Positions 36,795-47,830 of a stretch of 64,000 nt of DNA are shown piece after piece. Within the stretch, counting starts at the first letter, position 1. Each line of letters begins with the position of its first letter. A program made the translations under genes and the position numbers. Origin of the DNA: Ziziphus jujuba (lineage: Eukaryota; Streptophyta; Magnoliopsida; Rosales; Rhamnaceae); NCBI RefSeq assembly GCF_031755915.1, contig NC_083380.1, forward strand, positions 15,395,001 to 15,459,000, written 5' to 3'. The notes under the pieces were generated by a model that saw nothing but the letters and a program-made list of their open reading frames with translations, had not been told where the DNA came from and searched no databases.

Positions 36795-37500
36795 CTTGAT
36801 TGTATCTTATTTTTTGTTTCAATTTTTAAGTACACTAAAAAAATGTCATCTTGCAGTGTTTGTGATATCCGATTCTCTGATTTTTTTTAATTGATGATTT
36901 CTTGATCATTAGTCAAATGTGAAGGACATTAATAGCATTTAGTAGAAACTACAAAACACTCACGCTTTAGTCCTGCAAGCAATGGCACTTCTATATTCCA
37001 CAAATATAATCAATTTCTCAAATACCACAACTAAAGCACAGTTTTAACTCCAACATTTGCACAAATAAGCCAAAATCAAAATTTAACTTTTGATAAAGTG
37101 ATCAACCAAACAAATTTGCAAAAATCCTAACAGTAACAATAGATTACTATCAAACTCTCAAAAAACAAAATCACTTAAAAACACATCTTCTAAGATCAAT
37201 CCAAAAGTCATCTAGTAGTCATCTGTATCACTCTTTCACAACCCACCTCTCTTAAATTGTAACTAACTCCCACAATCAACAAGCCAAGAAGAAAATTTAG
37301 AACTTAAGTCTAATTTTTGACTAGTTTAATAGTTTAAGGTGCATTGATAGTTTAAGGTGTATTAATTTCAATATCTCTATTAACAAATATTTAAAGTGCA
37401 TTAATGCCAATATCCTCCCTATTACTAGTTTGGCAGAAGCAAGCTATTAATAGTTTAACGTGAATTAATAGGTGTAGAAGCTGATATCAATATCCTTATT
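36795..37500. other. Intergenic, no gene recognised
   Basis: AT-rich. Short near-repeats of TAGTTTAAGGTG-type sequence lie near 37328-37460. No protein or transposon end was recognised. Confidence 0.35.
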
Positions 37501-38075
37501 AAAATAATATTTAAAAAAGAAAGAAAGAAAGAAAGAAAAAGAGAAGAAACCAATACAATATTCGTTGTATAGTGCTAAATTATAAAATATTCCTGAAGAC
37601 AGAGTCATAAAGTAATTAAATTATAAATTTCAATGGAGAAAATTTGGTTCAAACATCGATCTCCAACCATCAAGCAGTCGATCAAGATTACAATTTGAGG
37701 TGGGAGAAGATACCAATTAATATCACACTCACTCGCTTTAGAAATTTAATTTGCATAATCAAATAATTATTGTTTTTTGTGTTTTTTTTTTTTTTGCTAG
37801 AAAGTTAATTAGCATAATCAAATAATTATTGTTTTATCTGTTTTTTGTTTTTTTGCTAGAAAGTTAATTTGCATAATCAAATAATTATTTTTTTTGGTGT
37901 TGTTCCTAAATGATTTTGTTCAATAATAATGATACCCAAATTTGTAATATAATCATTCTTAAAAATTCATATAATATCTTTTTCTTTGAATTATGTATGA
38001 AATGGAATTATATATATGTAATTTTGTTATGGTAAGGACTTTTGAGTGTCTTATACAATTATGATCTAATATTAA
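37501..38075 (+). pseudogene. Coding-deleted copy of the secreted-peptide locus
   Basis: 37530-37710 matches the leader of copy 2 (39230-39400), including a 21-codon uORF at 37634. At AGGTGGGAGAAGATA the sequence jumps straight to ACCAATTAATATCA, which in copy 2 lies about 800 bases further on, downstream of the stop codon (40210). Both coding exons and the intron are therefore missing. The 3' part then contains a 60-bp unit repeated about 2.5 times (37741-37893). Confidence 0.7.
37741..37893. repeat. 60-bp tandem repeat, about 2.5 units
   Basis: The unit contains TTGCATAATCAAATAATTAT, a T run and GCTAG. Units start near 37741, 37800 and 37860. The single-copy equivalents lie at 29700 and 40243. 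Confidence 0.75.
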
Positions 38076-38620
38076 GCCAGGCTAGCCTTGCTTTTGCAGT
38101 CAGAAATTGGAGAGGAAATTTGCTGTTTCTTGCCTCTGAATGCATTCTTTGTGAGTCCCCGCTAGAAGCAGAAATTAAAGCCATGCTTTGGGCAGCGATT
38201 GTAGCAGCTGAAAGGAACTGGGAAAACCTTGAATTGTCTTCAGACTCAGCCATGGTGGTCCAGAGCATCACAAGTTTAGAGGAACCTTCAGGATGGAATA
38301 CCAGATATGATTACATCTCTCTACGCTCCTTGTTTTCTTCTAATAATTGGAAAATTTGCTGGAACTCTAGGGAGACCAATGGTCTGGCAGATATTGGGGC
38401 CAAAAAAGCTTTATATGATGATATGTGCTTTGACCTTGATAGTCTCTGCTTTGAATCCCTTCAAAGGGATGTCCTTAGCTTCTGATTGGATTAGGTCCAG
38501 TTTAGGCTTGTAAGCTTTCCTTCTTTTTTATTTTTTGTCTTTTTGTTGGAATGAACGTTTTCTTTTATCCAAAAAAAGAAAAAAAAAAAAAAAAAAAAAA
38601 GAAAAGAAAAAGAGAGGGTC
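38076..38620 (+). mobile_element. 5'-truncated LINE with RNase H domain and poly-A tail
   Basis: An open frame of about 140 codons reads an RNase H (RVT_3-type) domain: NWRGNLLFLASECILCESPL, then EAEIKAMLWAAI with the catalytic Glu, LELSSDSAMVV with the Asp, and ETNGLADIGAKKAL with the final Asp. The first catalytic Asp strand is lost by truncation. The stop at 38483 is followed by a T-rich 3' UTR and an A-rich tail (38570-38612), as expected for target-primed LINE insertion. It interrupts the coding-deleted peptide locus. No clear target duplication was found. Confidence 0.75.
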
Positions 38621-39123
38621 GTTGCCTAGTTGTTCCCACCTGGACGACCAAAATCATTTTGATTGTCATTTTCAAAAAATAAAATTTTAATGGTGGTGGA
38701 TTAATTGTTTTTTAATATTCTATATTTGATTATTAGATTCTTGAATCTGAAACGTCTTCAATTTATAATTTATTTTACATTAATTTATTATCTAAATTAA
38801 TTTTTAAATTGACTAACAAAAATTTAAAAATTAATAAAATATAAACAAAATGCGAAAAAAATAAATAAATAATTATTGAGAAACTAACCTATTTTTTCAA
38901 ATTTTAAATTATTGTTAATTAATTTGGAAATCAATTTGAGAATTTAATTAATGTGAAACAGATTAAAAATTGAAAGTTCAATGTAAATGTATTAATTTTA
39001 AAAGTTTAAAATGCAATCTGATAAAGATATATAATAGTAAAATACAATTAACCCTATTTAAGCACAATTTTAAAAATTTGATCATTGGGTCAAAATTGGA
39101 GGTGCCCAATTTTATTAAGTCAC

Positions 39124-39160
<37 letters not shown>

Positions 39161-39322
39161 ACCAAATGCAGATACGATAAAATAGTAGTCTATATATATT
39201 TTAAAAAAACCATTAAAACAAATAAAGAAAGAGAGAGAACCAATACAATTTTTGTTGCATAGTGCAAGATTATAAAATATTCCTGAAGACAGAGTCATAA
39301 AGCCATTAAGCAATAAATTTTA

Positions 39323-39388
39323 ATGGAGAAAATTTGGTTCACACATCAATCTCCAACCATCAAGCGGTCGACCAAGAATACAATTTGA
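39323..39388 (+). promoter_or_regulatory. uORF in the leader of peptide copy 2 (21 codons)
   Basis: The ATG at 39323 opens MEKIWFTHQSPTIKRSTKNT plus one residue and stops 14 bases before the peptide ATG at 39403. The deleted copy at 37.6 kb keeps the same 21-codon uORF with five or six substitutions and no frameshift. Copy 1 has a different uORF that overlaps the main start. A translational control role is inference. Confidence 0.45.
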
Positions 39389-39402
39389 GGTGGGAAGAAG
39401 AT

Positions 39403-40085
39403 ATGGGTTTGTCTTCTCTACTTTGCTCTGTGGTTGCAGTTTTCATAATTGCTGCTATGCTTGCCTTGCAACTTGGAGTGGTTAGTTCAGGTAATTCTTC
39501 ACTTTTAATTTTCTTCTACTTTTGGTTCATGCATAGGCCTTCCAAGACATTCCAACTTTTCGGTTGCTTTGTTTTGGATATCTAAGGCTACAAAAATCAT
39601 TTGTTGAATGTCTAATTGCATATAATATATAAATTATTTTATCAAAATTATATATAATTGGAAATTAAATGTCTTACATAAGCTGAGTAAGGCACCCAAT
39701 ATATAATTTTTCTCAAGGCATTCTAAAACTAGGATAAGTGGATTAGCCCTTTCTGCTATAAATATTAGCCAATATAGTGAGAAGGGTAAGTGTTTGTCTT
39801 ATTCCACATGAATCAAAATTGAAATTAAGTTGGTGTTTTTCTTTTTCTTTTTTTTTTTTTTTTTTTTGGGGGGGGGGGTGGGTTTGATACAAAATTTTGA
39901 ATGCTCATTCTAATTAAAGCCATTGATGTTAGTGAAATGTAAATATATATAAACCCATAATGCTATGTTTTTTTGATAAATTTGCAGATATGAATACTAG
40001 GAAACTGCGAGGAGAGGATAAAGGTTCTCCCTATCACCCGGCTCCGTCCCGAAATGGTCCTGTGAACGAGGGACCGGGTCACTGA
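39403..40085 (+). CDS. Small secreted peptide precursor, copy 2, PIP-like C-terminus
   Basis: Two exons, 39403-39490 (88 nt) and 39988-40085, encode 61 residues. Residues 1-29 are a hydrophobic signal sequence (MGLSSLLCSVVAVFIIAAML and on). After DMNTRKLR the C-terminus reads SPYHPAPSRNGPVNEGPGH. The last ten residues, NGPVNEGPGH, fit the SGPS..G.GH pattern of plant PAMP-induced secreted peptides (PIP/PIPL) except for Asn and Val in place of the two Ser. The terminal Gly-His also recalls CEP peptides. Such precursors are secreted and trimmed to a short signal recognised by leucine-rich-repeat receptor kinases. GT-AG sites are intact, and the phase-1 intron is shared with copies 1 and 3. The family assignment is inference; a secreted peptide is well supported. 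Confidence 0.65.
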
Positions 40086-40330
40086 TTCTACTCCTCCAAA
40101 TGCAATTGGGCTTTCATCAAAAAAAAAAAAAGATATATGCAGTTGGGCCGGATTAAGCAATAGCCTGCAAAGCTAGCTTATTCTCCAGTTCCGATTTCCA
40201 TCAGCATACCAATTAATATCAACTTCACTTGTTTGGAAAGTAAATTTGCATAATCAAATAAATTACGTATTTCTGTGTTGTTCCTAAATGATTTCGTTCA
40301 TTAATAATGACACCCAAATTAGTAATATAA

Positions 40331-41093
40331 TCATGTTCAAATAAGAAAAAAATGTCATAGAATATGTTTTCCTTTGCATCATATGAAATGGAATTATATA
40401 AATATATAGTTTTATTATGATAAAGATTTTACGTATCTTATACAATTAGAATCTAATAGAATAAACTAAATTTTACATAGTTTTTTCTTTTCTAAAAGTG
40501 TTTTATGATAAACTATTACTATTTTAGTTACAAGGTCTTTTTGATGTTTGAAGTACTTCTAAAAAATTGTTCAAACATTTTTTGAAATAGTTTTTGAATT
40601 TTAAAAGCCAAAAATAACTTCTTAGAAACTATACCAAAGAGGCCGACTTATATTACCTTATAATGGGCTACATTGAGATATAGTCGGAAAATTATGAATG
40701 AAAATTATTATTTTGTAACATTTATTATTATTTTTAAATATTAAAAAACAATATGGAAAAATAATTTTTTTTGTTTTTTGAATAATTATGACAATATCTT
40801 TTTATAAAGGCGAGTAGAATGCCGTGTCTCTAATCCACGATCTTGTAAGTGTTGGGGTGAAGGACATATTAACTTAATCAATATTATTTGACAAAGAGTT
40901 TTCTTTAATGATAACTAATAAAATAGCTACATAGTATCTAGGTCTCACATATTTTTTTAATTAAAATATCAAATTATACATTTTTCCTTTTTATCTCCAT
41001 TTAATATTTGTGCTACAATTTACCAGAAGGTAGGCTATATATTTGATTAAATAAAAAATCCTATATATATAAATATATATATGTGCAGTCTGT
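40331..41093. other. AT-rich flank of peptide copy 2, no gene
   Basis: The part up to about 40470 matches the 3' flank of the deleted copy at 38.0 kb. The remainder is AT-rich with no recognised feature. Confidence 0.35.
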
Positions 41094-41239
41094 TTATGGT
41101 GCGGACGGTTCTTATACGGATCACAGTATTGGTGACGATTTTTTATAGTATTGGTGACAATTTTCTAAGAAACCATCGTTAATACTATGAAAAATCGTCA
41201 CTAATATTGCGGTTCTCATACGGACCGTCCTCACCATAG
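41094..41239. mobile_element. Hairpin MITE, about 145 bp
   Basis: The left arm (TATGGTGCGGACGGTTCTTA, then ATCACAGTATTGGTGACGAT) is complementary to the right arm over almost its whole length (AATCGTCACTAATATTGCGG, then CGGACCGTCCTCACCATA), with a short loop near 41165. The whole element can fold into one hairpin. It is flanked by TA-rich DNA, so the target duplication is unclear. Confidence 0.75.
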
Positions 41240-43324
41240 AATTTCTGTATATATATATGTGTGTGTGTGTGTATCTGTTGAAAGAATTAAGTTTTCCCCA
41301 TATTAATCTTCTGCCAAAGTTTAACTGGACAATGGAGAATAACTTGCAAAAAAAAGAAGAAAAATTAACTGATCACTTTTGACTTGTTTCTCAAACAATG
41401 CTTCATTACCCATTTTCAATTCTTTTTTTTTTTTTTTTTTTTCAAATGTCATCCCCTACTGAGTTTCTAACTCATTTCTAGATTTATTGCTCCCTCTTAA
41501 GTTGAAATTAAGCAGAGCCATTAGATGAGTAATCTGTCTCAAACAAAAAAAAAAGAAAAAAAATTAATTGCTTGATCATTAATTAAATCAATGACTTTCT
41601 ACAAACTTTTTGTCACTTTTCCCTCCTACCCTAAATATAAATTGATTTAAGTAATGATCAAGCAATTAATTTTAGACTTCAATAGTTAATGAAGTCATTA
41701 ATGCCTCCTTATACGAGTAGCTGGGAATTAGAAATTACCAACGTCCTAACATAAATGAGTTATTTTAGACTTCAATATTTAATGAAAGTCATTGTCTCCT
41801 TATACGGTGGCTAGGAACTAGAAATTACCAAAATCCTAACATAAATGAGTTGGTAAGACACTTGAATTTACATTGAAGTTGTAAGACTCAAATTTCCATT
41901 TGCTTTCTGACGATAGGCAACAACAAATTAATTTACAAAGCAGCACCTGTTCTATCCATGTCAATTCAATTTTCCAAATCAGACTATGACTGTTTTCCAA
42001 TTTCTTGTAGTTTTTTTTTTTTTTTTTTTTTTTTAAGGGATATTTGAAGCCTCCCTGAATAGTCCAAGACAAATTAAAAAAAAAAGTAATAGTATTGGTA
42101 GTCGTCCTTTTTTTATTTGTTATTCCCATATTTAATTCGGATGCTCCCAAATTTCTGACCTTAATTTCCTTTTTTCTTTTTCTTTTTCTTTTCTTTTTTT
42201 GTTTTGCAAATTACAAAAATATATTTTTGGACTTCAATCGGACATGCTTAGACATGATATTAATATTTTGACCAAGGGCAGGGTCCTACGACAATATTTA
42301 TTAGTCATGGCTAAAGCCAAGCTGCAAAGGATGAGAAAAAATCGTCCTACAATATATTTAGGCATGATTATACTAAGATATGGCCATTTATATTGAATGA
42401 GACTCAAATCATTCTGATATGAGAATTTCTGAGATGCAACATGAGCAACAGTAGCAACCAAGTTTTTTTCTTTTGTTTTTGTTTTTGTTTTTTTTTTTGA
42501 GTAACCTGTTGTTTACTTGATATATTGCAAAATGATTTGCCATTTTTGTTGTGTTAAAATCACCTAATGATATTAAAAAAATTAAATAAATAAGGAAAAT
42601 GTAATATAAACCACTAAAATAACATTAAGATATTTTGCCATGCATGCCGGTTGACAAATAACTTGGTACTATAACATATATATATATATATAAATGTTCA
42701 GTCCTAGTCATATCTTACATCTCCAAGTAAATAATAGATTTGGTACCAAATTATTTTATATATATTTACTAATATATAGTCGCGTATTTTGGACAAACAC
42801 TTGAAATTTGTTGTTATGACTTGAAACTTTTAATACGATGAATATTATTCATCCATGGTATTATATGAACTCATATTAATTGCTGGATATTTTGTAATAC
42901 GATGAATGGAGTTGATGGTCCAACTTTTTTTTTTTTCTTTCTAAATTGCTTCACGCAATTTAATCAGAACCCATGACTTTTACTAGTACTTCTGTGTCTG
43001 TTTGATTTCTCTTAGACTACTTTTTACATGCGGAAATATGGTGTGAAATAACATGGTCAAAAGGGTAGGTAGAGAATTATATAGTACGTGTCCAATTAAA
43101 ATTCAAGACTCTGACTTTTCTCATTTATATAGCACATAAGAACGGTACGTACTCGTAATTCAAAGTAAAACAGTCTGCTGTGTGAAATGAAGAAATACTA
43201 TTGGAATTGAAAAAATAAAGATGGATGACTTTCCTAAGCAAAAAAACCTATTTATAGCAAATGAAGCTCAAGACGGCATACAATATCAGTTTCATTTTTT
43301 TTTTTTTTGGGTAAAATTTAGAAA

Positions 43325-43424
43325 ATGGCTTCTTTCTTCAAAACCTTCATCCTACTTTTATTGGTTTTCCTCAGCTTATTAACCTCACAGACAGTTCACG
43401 TTGATGCAGCAGGTTCGTAAACTT

Positions 43425-43457
<33 letters not shown>

Positions 43458-43842
43458 TATCCGGTTATCTATCTATATCTTTTATTTATATTTTTTATTA
43501 AAACCAGGAATAAAATTTAAATTTAGATTAATCTAATAATTTAAAATGGAAATTAATTAATGAATAATATCGGGTATGCATGATAATTGCATGGGAAGGT
43601 TTAATGAAGATATAGCCTAGATGAATCAAATTGACTCTATTTATTATTTTATTTTTATTTTCCACGGTTTTAATTAGAGAATATTGAATAATTATGCGAT
43701 TGATGGAAATGTGAATTTGTGCGCAGATATGATGAAGTTGCGGAAACTGTTGAATACAGCCAGACTAAACTCATCACCCCCTTCTCCCATCCGTAATCCC
43801 ACGAGAAGTCCTAGCCCCAACACCCCCTTCCCCCATCGGTAA
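43325..43842 (+). CDS. Small secreted peptide precursor, copy 3 (divergent)
   Basis: Two exons, 43325-43412 (88 nt, exactly as in copies 1 and 2) and 43727-43842, encode 67 residues. The signal sequence is strong (MASFFKTFILLLLVFLSLLT, ending near HVDAA). The second exon begins DMMKLRKL, comparable with DMNTRKLR, then has a Pro/Ser/Arg-rich end with SSPPSPIRNPTRSPS and finishes NTPFPHR. A 46-bp tandem duplication inside exon 2 shifts the frame. Without it the frame would run on to a different Pro/Ser-rich end and a stop near 43900. A TATA-like box lies near 43250. Conserved exon size, intron phase and the DM...LRK start support common descent with the other two. Confidence 0.6.
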
Positions 43843-43860
43843 TCCCACGAGAAGTCCTAG
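43769..43860. repeat. 46-bp tandem duplication in peptide copy 3, exon 2
   Basis: The units 43769-43814 and 43815-43860 end in the same 20 bases (CCCACGAGAAGTCCTAG included) and differ at about five sites near their starts and middle. Because 46 is not a multiple of 3, the second unit is read in another frame and supplies the present stop codon. Confidence 0.8.
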
Positions 43861-45456
43861 ACTCATCACTCCACCGCCTTCCTCACCAAATTCACTTGTT
43901 TAGGATCGTTTGTTCTTCAATTATTCATTTATTATTTTTTGATGGAATTATTTGTCCTTTAATTGGATTGTAATAATCTTATGTTATCTAATATTCTCTC
44001 TTTATATCTTTTAATAATTTTTTCATTAACTCGTACAAATTATTTAAAATATATAAACATTAATTTTATGTAGTTATATAAAAAATACTATGAAGCCATG
44101 TGCTAACTCTGATGGTAAAAAGTACCACCATCCCAGTTTCTGAGTTGGATTCGAATCTCACAAGCAAAAAATATATAAAAAATATTATTTATCATCATTG
44201 ATAACCGATCATTAATAAAATTTATATATCAAATAATAATTTAAATGATTATTATTAATGAATTCATTTTAAAAGTTTAAAATATTGCATAATAATTTTC
44301 TTATAATATACATAGTTTTGTTTAGCTCAAAACATATAATTTCAGTGCATTATGGAGCATATAAATCAGCTGCTTTTTAAAAGCCTAGCCATTCTATTTT
44401 CAAAGCTGAGTCACAAAACTATTGATAGGAAGGAAAATAACAAAAAATAAACAAAATAAAGAATCAAGTGATGTTTTTGTGCGTTTGCAGTGGGCTGGAC
44501 TCGTCTAGTCTACGATCATGAAATCCAATTGGGCCAGGGTCCACCAAGGATGGATGGCAAAAAATTGAAATAAAATAAAATAAAATTCTCTTTTTTTTTT
44601 TTTTTGGTTACGAAAATTCTCCTCTCTATTACAACATGTGCCTACTCCCAATCTAATATGGATTTTATTACATACAAGTTGGGAAAAAATTTAATTACAA
44701 TGAAGAATTTAATAAATATATTAAGATAACCAAGTAAAAGAGTGGCAAACAGTTTCCTCATGTCTATCATACAATGTTAAAAGTTAAAAAATAAAATTAT
44801 GTGTATGGCTCAAACCTTTTATTGATATTGATATGTTATCTTTTTGCTATATTTTCCATCAAATAAAAAAAATAAACGTAATTTTTTCCACTCAAATATT
44901 TATTTTCTTCTTATGGAATGCTCACTAGTTCCTATTAGTCTTTGTCAAATATCAAATAATGGAATAAATATTGCATTGTGAAAATTCATAACATAAACCA
45001 AAAATAATATTTATCTAAATTTTAGTGATAATATAAATTTTTTATGATAATATAATTAAGGGTTGTCCATGATATATATCTATATATAGAATTTTGATCC
45101 GTTAATCGGAAACATATTCTAATTTTTGGTTTGCGAATTTAAGAATGAAACAAATGCAAAGGGTTGCTACTTATTCTACTATGTTTTTATATTTAAATTA
45201 TTAATTGACGTGCCATTTTTAGCATATATTAGGTCATAATTAATATTTGATTTTTTATCTTTTTAAAACTGAACCAAATCAGATTATTGAAAACAAAAAA
45301 GAAAAAAAAATGCACCGACCATCATCAATTCGGTTCGGTCTTACATGGGTTTAGGCTTTGGATCAATACCCTATTTTATTATTATTTTTATTTAATTTTT
45401 TAAAATAATAATTTTTTTAATAATTTGAATTTAATATTTTAATCAAATAATTTGAA

Positions 45457-45490
<34 letters not shown>

Positions 45491-46670
45491 AAATATGATT
45501 AATTACAAATATTAAAAAATAATATATATGGTCGGATTAGTTTGGATAATGATCCAAATGGAGTTGAACCGAATCTATACAATCTGATTGATTTGGCAAT
45601 CTATATTAATATCAGCTCACCCTAGGTTCACAAATTATGTTGGTGTTTTCCAACATGCTCCTAGCAAACAATATATGATTAGCTCTTGATTTACTTTAGC
45701 ATATAATTAGGTAAGGGTGTTCACCGGTCGGTTCCACTTGCTTTCAGCCGGTTCTGATCAGAGGACAAAATTTTTCGATCAGTTGGTTAATTCACTGAAA
45801 CAAATTTGTCCAATTTTGAAAATCGACCCAGACCGAGTGACACTTGACCGATCAATTTTAGCTTCGTTTCAATTTTTGGGCCAGCATAGTTTTGGGCCTC
45901 TTTTTTTTTTTAAGAAAAAAATGTTATGGGCCTTTTAAATGCTATATTCAGCCTTTTCTAACTCATCAGAAAAGAATGTTTATTGTTCTAACCGTTAACT
46001 AATTATAAAACACACACATACACATCTCAAAGCAAAAGGTATGACAATATCCGTAGGACAAATTCAAATACAATATAAAATTTTTCAGAAATATTTTACC
46101 AGAGTGACTAACCAACTTAGGCACCAAGGAAAGACCTTTTTTTTTTTTTCTGTTTTTTTTTTTTAAGCTCCTAGCCATAGAAGAACTCCAAAAAACAAAG
46201 TTTTTAAGCATCTTTAAAAATACCAATATGAAGAAGAATGAACTTTTCACTAGAGAGAGAGAGTACATTGTTTCAATAAAGGAAAGACAAAGGATCAAAG
46301 GCGAATATTAGTGGAGAAGAAATCAAGAAATCCTTCAAGGTCTGTAAAAATGAAGAAAAGGAATGAGAATGAAAGTGAATCTTGTCGCTTCTATAGGAAT
46401 GTCATTCCTATGGGTCTTGTGGCTTGTGGCTTCCACAGGAATGATATTTAACAATAAATTAAATATTTTTGATATTATAAAGTTGCATAATTAAAAAATA
46501 TTTTTTTAATGGATCTAATGGATTTATCATGTATTATCGTGTTTTATCAATTAAAAGTTATTAATTTTTTATATCTTATTAGGTGATATTAATACGAATC
46601 CTACACGATATTATCAACCTAAACTTATAAGTTATCATGCAGGTTCGTTCCATATGAGATTTTGCCAATC
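43861..46670. other. AT-rich intergenic DNA with repeat debris
   Basis: No gene recognised. Near 44096-44175 a stretch with GGATTCGAATCTC resembles a Pol III B box followed by an A-rich end, as in a tRNA-derived SINE fragment. Around 45715-45760, GGTGTTCACCGGTCGGTT has the style of a transposon end. A TA tract lies at 45462-45488. Confidence 0.35.
44096..44175 (+). mobile_element. Possible SINE fragment (tRNA-like B box)
   Basis: ATGGTAAAAAGTACCACC is followed by GGATTCGAATCTCACAAGC and an A-rich tail. The second part approximates the Pol III B-box consensus GGTTCGANNCC. Too short and diverged to place in a family. Confidence 0.3.
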
Positions 46671-46674
46671 TTAA

Positions 46675-47830
46675 AAATACCAAATGTTTAGAAAAAAAAT
46701 CTAAAAGCAACAAAAAAACCCATATGTTTAATAAAAAATTAGAGAGCCCAAAAAAAATTAGATGTTGGAAAAAAAAAATTTAGCAGTCGAAAAAATACTA
46801 GATGATTAGAAATTTTCAAATGCCCCAAAAAAATACTAGATAGTAAAAAAATTCTTAGATCTCTCAAAAAAAATAAATAAATAAAATACAAAATGTTCAA
46901 AAAAAGTTCTAAAAGCCTAAAAAAAATATCAGATGGTTAGAAACATTTCGAGTGCCTAAAAAAATATTATATGAATAATACCAAAAGCTTATAAAATACC
47001 TGATATTGAAAAAAATTTTATGTCAAAAAGTTATTAGATAGTTAAAAAAATTTTGAGTGATAAAAAAAAACCAAACGGTAAAAAAAAAAAAAATTTCGAG
47101 AGCTAAAAAAATTAGATGTTCAAAAAATAAAATAAAAATCTAAAAGCCCCAAAACAAATTGGCATCTTTATTGAGTCCTAGGATTTTTTTTTTTTTTGTT
47201 TTTTTTATTTTTACTATCTGTAATTTTTTTGTGTATTTGAAAGTTTTTTTAGGGCCTCAGAGTTTTTTTTCACCGCATGGTATTTTATCATTTGGTATTT
47301 TTTTTTGGGTATTTAGACTTTTTCAACCATTTGGTATTTTTTCCGTCCTTTCGGAATTATTTGAACATCTAATGCTTTTATTGAGTTCTTGTAATCTTTT
47401 TTGAATATCTGATATTTTTTGTCATGCTTTTTAATTTTTTTTTTAACATTTGTTATTATTTTGGCTCTCAATTTTTTTTTTAATATTAGGTATTTTTTTA
47501 GGCTTTTAGAATTTTTTCCCATCTTGTATTTTTATTGTGCTCTCAAAATTTTTTTACCATCTGATTTTTTTATGACTTTAGATTTTTTTAACATTCAGTT
47601 TTTTTTTAGGCCTTCAGAATTTTTTAAAATATTTGGTATTTTTTTATGCATTCAAAATTCCTTTTAATCATCTAGTATTTTATTTTGTGATCTCGAAATT
47701 TTATTGAGTATCTAGTATTTTTTATCATGTCCTCAGATTTTTTTCCCACTTGGTATTTTTCTTGAACTATCAGATTTTTTTTGAACATTTGTATTTTTGA
47801 GCTCTCGAAAATTTTTGTTGAATTTTGAAA
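46675..47830. repeat. Inverted array of about 35-bp degenerate units (foldback structure)
   Basis: From 46675 to 47150 the plus strand repeats a unit like AAATACTAGATGGTTAGAAA followed by a TTTCGAGAGCC-type end. From about 47165 to 47830 the same unit appears inverted, as CCATTTGGTATTTTTTT with GGCCTTCAGAATTTTTT. I count roughly 12 units on the left and 17 on the right, all diverged. The turn is near 47155. The transcript of either strand could fold into a long imperfect hairpin. Open frames across it are by-products of the repeat. Confidence 0.7.

Larger units (their letters stand above)
31619..42690. repeat. Tandem segmental duplication, block 2
   Basis: Partner of 20892-31470. It starts TAATATTATAAAAAAGCCC, exactly as block 1 does at 20892. 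Compared with block 1 it has an extra, coding-deleted copy of the peptide locus at 37.5-38.0 kb, a LINE fragment, Ty3/gypsy remnants in 34-36.8 kb, and a 520-bp insertion in the basic-protein gene. Confidence 0.8.

Noticed and set aside
24342..40085. CEP or IDA peptide family membership
   Set aside because: The terminal GPGH partly fits CEP, but the upstream PTxPGxSPG pattern is absent. IDA would need a PIPPS.PSKRHN end. PIP-like fits best but is still only an inference.
47159..47667. Two consecutive Phe-rich open frames (81 and 82 codons) on the plus strand
   Set aside because: They are produced by the T-rich side of the inverted 35-bp repeat array. Residue use is almost only Phe/Ile/Leu/Ser, with no family resemblance.
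46675..47830. CRISPR-like array
   Set aside because: This is plant nuclear DNA, and the units are degenerate and inverted with no uniform repeat-spacer layout.
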